From positions 1-7,038 of the forward strand of contig PCAT01000061.1 of assembly GCA_002730655.1 (NCBI GenBank): a stretch of 7,038 bases of DNA. Reading direction: 5' to 3'. This DNA comes from Balneola sp. GTDB lineage: Bacteria; Bacteroidota; Rhodothermia; Balneolales; Balneolaceae. Position 1 is the first letter of the stretch; every line of letters starts with the position of its first letter. Position numbers and translations under genes: made by a program. This document shows positions 1 through 5,653 of this stretch, piece by piece. Below the pieces are notes generated by a model that saw nothing but the letters and a program-made list of their open reading frames with translations, did not search any database and was not told the origin of the DNA.

Positions 1-1484
1 AAGAAATAGAACTTGAGGATGCTTTAGAAAACATGGGCGCTCAAATGGTAAAAGAAGTTGCCTCTCGCACCAGCGACAATGCTGGTGATGGAACGACTAC
101 CGCTACCGTACTTGCACAAGCAATTGTGACTGCTGGTTTAAAAAACGTAACTGCCGGTGCAAACCCAATGGATCTTAAACGAGGAATTGACCAGGCTGTT
201 GAAGCTATTGTAACAGATTTAAAAAAACTTTCTCGTGATATCGACGACCGTAATGAAATAGCTCAAGTAGGAACTATTTCTGCTAACAATGATGAGTTCA
301 TAGGTAACTTAATTGCCGATGCTATGGAAAAGGTTGGTAAAGACGGTGTTATTACAGTTGAGGAAGCTAAAGGAACCGAAACCTACTTAGAAACTGTAGA
401 AGGTATGCAGTTCGATCGTGGTTATTTATCTCCCTATTTTGTTACTGATTCAGATAAAATGACTACTGAATTAGAAGATCCTTACATCTTAATTTTCGAC
501 AAGAAGATTTCGAACATGAAAGATCTACTTCCTATTTTGGAAAAAGTAGTGCAATCTGGAAAGCCACTGTTAATAATTGCCGAGGATGTAGAGGGTGAAG
601 CTCTTGCTACATTGGTGGTAAACAAACTACGTGGTAGTTTGAAGATCGCTGCGGTAAAAGCTCCAGGTTTTGGTGACAGAAGAAAAGCTATGCTAGAAGA
701 CATTGCCATCTTAACTGGCGGCACTGTGATTTCTGAGGAGCGTGGATATAAATTAGAGAATGCTACATTAGATTACTTAGGACAGGCTACTCGAGTCAGT
801 ATTGATAAAGATAACACAACGCTAGTGGATGGCGCAGGTAAAGAAGGTGACATACAAGCACGTGTGAATCAAATCCGATCTCAGATCGAAACCACTTCTT
901 CTGACTATGATCGCGAAAAATTACAGGAGCGATTGGCTAAGTTAAGTGGTGGTGTTGCAGTACTTTACATTGGTGCCGCTTCTGAAGTGGAAATGAAAGA
1001 GAAAAAAGCTCGTGTTGAGGATGCTTTACACGCGACTCGTGCCGCTGTGGAAGAAGGTATTGTTCCTGGCGGTGGCGTAGCTTTTCTGCGAACAGCTGGG
1101 GCTTTGGAAGCGTTAACTGCAGTGAATGATGACCAAGCGGTTGGATTTCAAATCGTACGCCGCGCAATAGAAGCGCCGCTCCGTACGATTTCTAACAACG
1201 CGGGTGTCGAAGGTGCAATTGTTGTTCAAAAAGTACTTAATGGCAAAGGTGCATACGGATACAATGCACGCACCGCTGTGTACGAAGACCTAATAAAAGC
1301 TGGGGTTATTGACCCAACCAAAGTGACTCGTACAGCACTTCAAAATGCAGCATCTGTAGCTGGTTTGCTCTTAACCACAGAAGCGGTTGTAAGCGAAAAG
1401 CCAAAAGATGAGTCTGCATCCGCTCCTGCTATGCCAGATATGGGCGGTATGGGTGGTATGGGAGGCATGGGTGGCATGATGTAA
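1..1484 (+). CDS. groEL: 60 kDa chaperonin GroEL, 5'-truncated by the window edge
   Basis: This is the large subunit of the GroEL/GroES chaperonin, the cytosolic ATP-driven double ring that encloses and folds proteins. The reading frame is open from the first complete codon at base 3 (E-I-E-L-E-D), so the ATG at 33 is an internal Met and not the start. The visible 493 residues align without gaps to E. coli GroEL from about residue 59, so some 58 residues are missing upstream. ATP-site residues are present: GDGTTT, with the Asp equivalent to D87 at bases 87-89, and VEDALHATR, with the Asp equivalent to D398 at 1020-1022. The apical-domain stretch (VKAPGFGDRRK) and the ATP-contacting PGGGVA follow the family. 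The C-terminus is a GGM repeat ending in MM. groES would be expected upstream, outside the window. A strong terminator follows. Identity is certain. Confidence 0.98.
   Translation, partial: EIELEDALENMGAQMVKEVASRTSDNAGDGTTTATVLAQAIVTAGLKNVTAGANPMDLKRGIDQAVEAIVTDLKKLSRDIDDRNEIAQVGTISANNDEFIGNLIADAMEKVGKDGVITVEEAKGTETYLETVEGMQFDRGYLSPYFVTDSDKMTTELEDPYILIFDKKISNMKDLLPILEKVVQSGKPLLIIAEDVEGEALATLVVNKLRGSLKIAAVKAPGFGDRRKAMLEDIAILTGGTVISEERGYKLENATLDYLGQATRVSIDKDNTTLVDGAGKEGDIQARVNQIRSQIETTSSDYDREKLQERLAKLSGGVAVLYIGAASEVEMKEKKARVEDALHATRAAVEEGIVPGGGVAFLRTAGALEALTAVNDDQAVGFQIVRRAIEAPLRTISNNAGVEGAIVVQKVLNGKGAYGYNARTAVYEDLIKAGVIDPTKVTRTALQNAASVAGLLLTTEAVVSEKPKDESASAPAMPDMGGMGGMGGMGGMM
1440..1481 (+). 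repeat. GGM-repeat coding tail of groEL (9-bp units)
   Basis: Four tandem 9-bp units of the form ATG-GGN-GGY run from 1440 to 1475, followed by ATG ATG and the TAA stop. They encode the flexible MGG-repeat tail that extends into the GroEL cavity in most bacterial chaperonins. The codons differ between units (GGC/GGT/GGA), so the repeat is kept at protein level and is not a recent DNA duplication. Confidence 0.9.
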
Positions 1485-1576
1485 AACAACCAGCAGGAAT
1501 CTTGCCTAAGATAAAGATACCTGTCTGGGAATCGACACAATGTTTTCCCGATATGCATTCTAATGAAAAAAAACTT

Positions 1577-1606
1577 AAAGCCTCTCCAAATGGAGGGGCT
1601 TTTTTT
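1577..1606 (+). terminator. Rho-independent terminator of groEL
   Basis: The arms AAGCCTCTCC (1578-1587) and GGAGGGGCTT (1592-1601) pair over ten base pairs with a single T-G wobble and a four-base AAAT loop. A run of seven T (1600-1606) follows directly. It lies 93 bp after the groEL stop. An A-rich run (1566-1573) sits on the other side, so the hairpin could also stop transcription in the opposite direction, although no gene arrives from that side here. Confidence 0.9.
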
Positions 1607-1629
1607 GTATAAAACATCCTTAGTTATTG

Positions 1630-1657
1630 CAATTAATGTTACCTTTTAGGTTAATTG
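1630..1657. promoter_or_regulatory. Inverted repeat upstream of the antiporter gene (candidate operator or hairpin)
   Basis: CAATTAA (1630-1636) and TTAATTG (1651-1657) are perfect 7-bp inverted arms around a 14-bp spacer, with centres 21 bp apart. Inside the spacer, ACCT/AGGT can pair around a TTT loop, so the whole element can also fold as an RNA hairpin with a five-base bulge. No T-run follows, so it is not a typical terminator. In sequence this AT-rich, such a dyad may also arise by chance. Confidence 0.3.
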
Positions 1658-1699
1658 ATAACTATATGTCATGATCGAGGGAATATTTATTGCAAGCTA

Positions 1700-1718
1700 A
1701 CGAGTTTTTAAAACTCGT
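1700..1718. promoter_or_regulatory. Perfect 19-bp palindrome just upstream of the antiporter gene
   Basis: ACGAGTTTT (1700-1708) and AAAACTCGT (1710-1718) are perfect 9-bp arms around one T. The element ends 37 bp before the antiporter ATG and is followed by TATATTTTTTATAT. It could be an operator next to the promoter. Alternatively it is a weak second terminator (8-bp stem, 3-base loop, T-rich 3' side) backing up the groEL terminator. No matching -35/-10 pair or FCB-type -33/-7 pair with correct spacing could be fixed here, so the promoter itself is not assigned. Confidence 0.4.
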
Positions 1719-1755
1719 ATATTTTTTATATCTCAATTACTCAATTTGATGATTT

Positions 1756-2847
1756 ATGACCCTATTGTTTTTTATTTTAGGTTTAGCCGGTCTTATAGTA
1801 GGTGCTGAATTTTTTTTAAGGGCGGTTGATCGATTTGGCTTAAAATGGGGTGTTTCACCAATGGTAATGGGACTTACAGTAGTAGCTTTTGCTACCGGGG
1901 CACCTGAACTAGCCATTAGTTTGAAAGCAGCAATGAATGATTCAGCCGATTTAGTCTTGGGTAATATAATCGGTTCTAACATTGCGAATATCTTGCTCAT
2001 TTTAGGGATTACCGGATTCATTACACCCTTGCAAATAAAACTGCGTATTGTTCGAATAGATGTACCTATTGTAATTGCAATGAGTATAGTACTTTACTTG
2101 TTGGCTCTCGATGGAGTACTTAGTCTTACCGACGGAATCGTCTTATTATTGGGTTTGCTAGCTTACTCGGTGTTTACTTTTCTCCAAATACGTAAAAATA
2201 AGGTGGATATTAGTGACCTTTATGAGCATGAAGAAGAGGTTGAATTGGCCACCGGTACCTTGTTTTACGTGAAAAATCTTGGTTTTTTACTAGCTGGTTT
2301 GGCTTTAATTGCATTAGGAGCTAATTGGATGGTAAGTAGTGCGGTTACCATCGCTCAACTGTTAGGAATGTCGGAATTAGTGATAGGATTGACCATTGTA
2401 TCTATTGGAACATCACTTCCCGAAGTTGCTACATCCATAACTGCTGCAAGCAAGGGAAATGCAGATATTGCAGTTGCAAATGTATTAGGTAGCAATATAT
2501 ATAATATCATGCTAACACTGGGACTGACAATCGTAGTCGCCCCTGGAGTATTGGAAGTTTCTAGGAATGCCTTGATATTAGATATGCCATTCATGATTGC
2601 TGTTGCCGTAGGATGTATACCAATTTTTCTTACTGGATTTGATCTAGACCGCAAAGATGCGTCACTATTTCTTTTTTATTACGCAGCCTATCTGATTTAT
2701 TTGATTTTAGAGGCATCCGGTTCGGAGTACTTGGGCTGGATTGAAAAAGGCTTTTTCTTTGGTGTACTACCCTTTACCCTTTACTATATTTTTTCGAGGC
2801 TCATTCGTGAGGTTTTAACTGGCCTTCATAGTGAGGAGCGTAGTTAA
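1756..2847 (+). CDS. Calcium/sodium antiporter, CaCA family (YrbG-like)
   Basis: This 363-residue inner-membrane protein has the two inverted alpha-repeats that define the Ca2+:cation antiporter superfamily. Repeat 1 covers about residues 34-86, with A-T-G-A-P-E at 46-51 and GNIIGSN at 69-75. Repeat 2 covers about 206-256, with the classic GTSLPE at 218-223 and VLGSN at 243-247. The paired acidic residues E51 and E223 are the expected ion ligands. About ten hydrophobic segments are visible. An acidic, probably cytosolic loop (about 150-164, EHEEEVE) separates the halves, and an extra hydrophobic segment at 333-347 precedes the charged tail. The family exchanges Ca2+ or other cations for Na+ or H+; the exact ion here is not known. 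An in-frame TGA at 1750-1752 forces the start to 1756 or later. No Shine-Dalgarno sequence is evident. Its last 47 bp overlap the convergent hexosaminidase gene. Confidence 0.93.
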   Translation: MTLLFFILGLAGLIVGAEFFLRAVDRFGLKWGVSPMVMGLTVVAFATGAPELAISLKAAMNDSADLVLGNIIGSNIANILLILGITGFITPLQIKLRIVRIDVPIVIAMSIVLYLLALDGVLSLTDGIVLLLGLLAYSVFTFLQIRKNKVDISDLYEHEEEVELATGTLFYVKNLGFLLAGLALIALGANWMVSSAVTIAQLLGMSELVIGLTIVSIGTSLPEVATSITAASKGNADIAVANVLGSNIYNIMLTLGLTIVVAPGVLEVSRNALILDMPFMIAVAVGCIPIFLTGFDLDRKDASLFLFYYAAYLIYLILEASGSEYLGWIEKGFFFGVLPFTLYYIFSRLIREVLTGLHSEERS

Positions 2848-4540
2848 CTCCTCGGTTGTCGAGCCGTTCAAAATGATGCTGTAAGCGAGCCCAAAAGCTA
2901 TACCAATCTTTTTGCGAGGGGTCTGACCAGAGTACTTCTGATAAGGCAGTAGCTCTAGGATAGGCCATGTATTCGACTTTTTCTGGGGTACGAATGTATT
3001 CTGTCCATACATTGCCTTGCGCTCCAAGTACGTGTTTGGCCTCTTCTTGACTAAGGGCAGCGGGAATCGGTTCATAGCCATAGACGTCTTCTACCGAAGT
3101 AAAACAACAAATCGCCAAGGGCTCATTCGACATAGTTCCCTGGTAGTGATCAAAATAATTGGTGTTACCTGGGGTCATGATCACATCATGGCCCATTTTA
3201 GCAGCTTCAATACCACCTCGTTCACCTCGCCAAGACATAACGGTAGCTCGTGGAGCTAAACCACCCTCTAGTATTTCATCCCAACCTATAATTTGACGCC
3301 CTTTACTATTCAAATATCGTTCAATGCGGCTTATAAAGTAGCTTTGGAGTTCATGCTCGTCTTTTAAGCCTTCGCGACGAATCACTTCTTGGGCTAATGC
3401 GCTTTCTTCCCATTGCTTTTTGGGCGCTTCATCCCCACCAATATGGATATATTCTCCTGGGAAAAGAGCCATAACTTCATCTAAAACATCTTCTAAAAAG
3501 CCAAAAGTTTTTTCTGAGGGACAGAATATATCTTCAAATACTCCCCAGGTAGTCTGTACTTTGTATTCTTTGTCTTGGCAACCATACTCTGGATAGGCAG
3601 CGAGTACAGCTGAGGTATGTCCAGGCATTTCAATTTCAGGGACTATGGTGATGTATTTTTCGGCAGCATAACTCACGACATCTTTAATTTCTTCCTGGGT
3701 GTAAAAACCCCCATATGGACGATTGTCGTAGGTGTTGGAACCATATCTTCGAATTAACGTCTCCTTTCGGAAGGCCGCGATTTCAGTCAGCTTGGGGTAG
3801 GCCTTAATTTCAATACGCCACCCTTGATCCTCCGTCAGGTGCCAATGAAATCGATTCATTTTATGCATGGCTAACAAATCGATGTAGTGTTTTATGAATG
3901 ATACAGGCATAAAATGACGTCCTACATCTAGGTGCAATCCCCGATAGGAAAAACGAGGGTGATCGGCGATATGTACGCCTGGCACAGTCCAAATCATGTT
4001 GTTGGATACCCGAGACGGATCTTCTTTTTCTACTTCGGTGGGTAATAATTGCCGTAAAGTCATAATGGCATTAAACAGTCCATGCTCTGTACTGGCCTCT
4101 AATTTAAGCTGCTCTGGAGTGACGTGTATGCGATACCCTTCCTGATGGCTAAGATGTTTATTATGGGTGTTATTTTGCAGATTTTCGGGATTGTGTAGAA
4201 GTAGTACGATGGCAGAATCTGTCATCGTACTAGGCTTGTTGCCTTCATAGAATACAAAATTACCATTCAACCAGGTGGTGGTGTGCATGAGTTCATTTAA
4301 GGTGCTATGAATGGGGCTTCCCTCAAGTTCACTGGGAAGCAGGATGAGTGTTCCTTGCACTATGGTAAATGGATTTCCGATAGCTTGCATGGTTTTAGGC
4401 ACAGGAATGAGGGCCGGTAAGATGGGTTCAGGTTCTTGAGCAATTATGCTAGTGGAGGAGAAAAGTAGCAGGCAAAGTAATGGAATAAGTTTTTGTAACA
4501 TGACGGTTTTGTGATTAGATAGTGGCTTAGTCATGGACAT
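2801..4540 (-). CDS. Secreted beta-N-acetylhexosaminidase, glycoside hydrolase family 20
   Basis: This 579-residue enzyme removes terminal beta-linked GlcNAc or GalNAc from glycans by substrate-assisted catalysis. It has an N-terminal GH20b-type domain (about 40-190), then the catalytic TIM barrel (about 196-545). Signature stretches are GLHLDVGRHF (201-210), NRFHWHLTEDQGWR (229-242), PGH (306-308), the catalytic Asp-Glu pair in HIGGDE (D370, E371), GWDE (419-422), the pocket Trp W437 and NVWTEY (510-515). Residues 14-34 form a standard signal peptide ending near I-I-A before Q-E, so export to the periplasm or beyond is likely. The start is uncertain: ATG at 4540 or 4534 sits 12-18 bp after the glycosylase stop, but ATG at 4501 gives a cleaner 21-residue signal peptide. 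No C-terminal sorting or carbohydrate-binding domain is present. Substrate (chitin oligomers, peptidoglycan fragments or glycoprotein glycans) cannot be told, and no glycan-uptake genes lie beside it. Confidence 0.95.
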   Translation of the reverse strand: MSMTKPLSNHKTVMLQKLIPLLCLLLFSSTSIIAQEPEPILPALIPVPKTMQAIGNPFTIVQGTLILLPSELEGSPIHSTLNELMHTTTWLNGNFVFYEGNKPSTMTDSAIVLLLHNPENLQNNTHNKHLSHQEGYRIHVTPEQLKLEASTEHGLFNAIMTLRQLLPTEVEKEDPSRVSNNMIWTVPGVHIADHPRFSYRGLHLDVGRHFMPVSFIKHYIDLLAMHKMNRFHWHLTEDQGWRIEIKAYPKLTEIAAFRKETLIRRYGSNTYDNRPYGGFYTQEEIKDVVSYAAEKYITIVPEIEMPGHTSAVLAAYPEYGCQDKEYKVQTTWGVFEDIFCPSEKTFGFLEDVLDEVMALFPGEYIHIGGDEAPKKQWEESALAQEVIRREGLKDEHELQSYFISRIERYLNSKGRQIIGWDEILEGGLAPRATVMSWRGERGGIEAAKMGHDVIMTPGNTNYFDHYQGTMSNEPLAICCFTSVEDVYGYEPIPAALSQEEAKHVLGAQGNVWTEYIRTPEKVEYMAYPRATALSEVLWSDPSQKDWYSFWARLQHHFERLDNRGVNYAPHYEGQLKPHE

Positions 4541-4552
4541 ATTCGGTAGTAA

Positions 4553-5503
4553 TTAGGATTTTTTTTGACGTTGTTCTTTTTCGGTCATTATGTAGTTCAA
4601 GTACAAAAATTCTAGTGCGGCAGACTCGTAGCCCTTCCAGGCTTGGGTGAGTTCCTGAAATCTATCTTCAGTGGTCGCATCTGGGTCTTCACCGTAGCTC
4701 CAAATGATCCATCTACGGAGGCCTTTTTCTTGATTCTTTTTCTTATTGCTGGGAAAGACCGCATCGGTACGCCCTCGCATCATAATAAGATCTTGAGCAG
4801 CCGTAGGACCTATTCCTTTAATTTTAACCAAGGTGTTATACGCAGTGACTGGGTCGCAGGTAGTTAACCAATGAATATTAGTGGTGCCCGCTACGATATC
4901 TTGTGCTAAGCCGGTAAGATATTGCCCTTTGCGTAAGGTTGGGCCTAAAGCTCTTATATTATGCGGATCGGCTTTCATCAACTCATGGGGCCGAGGCCAA
5001 GCTGCTAGGCTACCTCCATCATGATCGAGAAGAGTACCATATTGCTCCCGAATTCTATACATCATCTTTTTTGCAGTAGGTTTATGATTCATCTGCATTT
5101 CAACTATTCGATTCTGAATATCTTCGAATAAGGTGGCTCTTGTCATTCTTTTGAGCCCATAGTATTCACTTAATTTTGGACCTAAAACAGGATCATTGGC
5201 AGCGCGATCATATAATTTGCGCAAATCCATTTCTAAACCTAAAATTTTGGTTAAATGCTGGCTAGCGCATTCTATCTCTTCTTGTGAAAGAGATTCTTTA
5301 CAACTAATAAAGAATTCTGGTGACTCAGGATCTCCATTAAATCGAATGGTGAGGACCGCATCTCGGTCTCCAATAGGTACCGGTCGGATAAACCCAGTCT
5401 CGAACATATGCTCGGGTTCATGTTCAAAATCGAAATATGAACTAACGTCCAAGCATAAATACCAATCATGTGGGGGGGTAGAAGTAAGGCTCCATTCACT
5501 CAT
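4553..5503 (-). CDS. AlkA-like HhH-GPD DNA glycosylase homologue with atypical active site
   Basis: This 316-residue protein resembles DNA-3-methyladenine glycosylase II, which excises alkylated bases to start base-excision repair. Residues about 10-90 match the N-terminal beta domain, and 91-300 the helical HhH-GPD domain. The helix-hairpin-helix is at 226-240 (K-I-K-G-I-G-P-T-A-A-Q-D-L), and the late W-K-G-Y-E-S-A-A motif at 289-296 matches the AlkA W-x-P-W/Y-R-S-x-A motif. After D247-A-V-F-P251, where the family usually has x-x-D-x-G-L, this protein has S-N-K-K-K-N-Q-E-K-G-L (252-262), so the catalytic Asp is absent or shifted to E259. The OGG1-type HhH lysine is also absent (Thr234). An in-frame TGA 12 bp upstream supports the start at 5503. 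The gene ends in an A8 run coding K-K and lies 12 bp ahead of the hexosaminidase, in its frame. Family membership is firm; activity is uncertain. Confidence 0.82.
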   Translation of the reverse strand: MSEWSLTSTPPHDWYLCLDVSSYFDFEHEPEHMFETGFIRPVPIGDRDAVLTIRFNGDPESPEFFISCKESLSQEEIECASQHLTKILGLEMDLRKLYDRAANDPVLGPKLSEYYGLKRMTRATLFEDIQNRIVEMQMNHKPTAKKMMYRIREQYGTLLDHDGGSLAAWPRPHELMKADPHNIRALGPTLRKGQYLTGLAQDIVAGTTNIHWLTTCDPVTAYNTLVKIKGIGPTAAQDLIMMRGRTDAVFPSNKKKNQEKGLRRWIIWSYGEDPDATTEDRFQELTQAWKGYESAALEFLYLNYIMTEKEQRQKKS

Positions 5504-5533
5504 GCCTGAAGATCATAAAATTGATTCTATGAA

Positions 5534-5563
5534 CAAAATATTTGTGCTGAAATAAATATTTTG
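5534..5563. promoter_or_regulatory. Perfect 10-bp inverted repeat upstream of the glycosylase gene (candidate operator)
   Basis: CAAAATATTT (5534-5543) and AAATATTTTG (5554-5563) are exact reverse complements separated by 10 bp. The half-site centres are 20 bp apart, close to two helical turns. The element lies 31-60 bp upstream of the glycosylase ATG, where a promoter for that - strand gene should be. On the - strand a TTGTCA (5567-5562) borders it, but no -10 box at good spacing is clear. The pattern suits a dimeric repressor or activator site. The bases are almost all A/T, which weakens the case. Confidence 0.4.
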
Positions 5564-5653
5564 ACAAAAACATAGACCATAAAACTGACTTAAACTGAAT
5601 GATATTTATACATCGATTTTGCAAACCTCAATAGAATTTTATGTTCAAGGCGG

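Noticed and set aside
33..1484. GroEL starting at the ATG at 33
   Set aside because: The frame is open to the window edge and the codons before 33 encode the conserved E-I-E-L-E-D stretch, so the gene begins off the window.
1527..1549. GGGAA/TTCCC stem between the groEL stop and its terminator
   Set aside because: Only five outer pairs with a large, mostly unpaired interior and no T-run; the terminator at 1577-1606 is far stronger.
2355..2654. 99-codon open frame on the - strand inside the antiporter gene
   Set aside because: It is antisense to a conserved membrane-protein frame and has no coding character of its own.
5196..5555. 119-codon open frame on the + strand
   Set aside because: It lies almost wholly antisense to the glycosylase gene, has no recognisable domain, and reads as a shadow of the real gene.
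5561..5566. Consensus-like TTGACA on the + strand
   Set aside because: No -10 box follows at 16-18 bp and no + strand gene lies downstream; the match is part of the AT-rich inverted repeat.
5582..5598. Direct repeat AAACTGA at 5582-5588 and 5592-5598, 10 bp apart
   Set aside because: Two 7-bp copies in AT-rich DNA are weak evidence for a binding site, and nothing nearby gives them a role.
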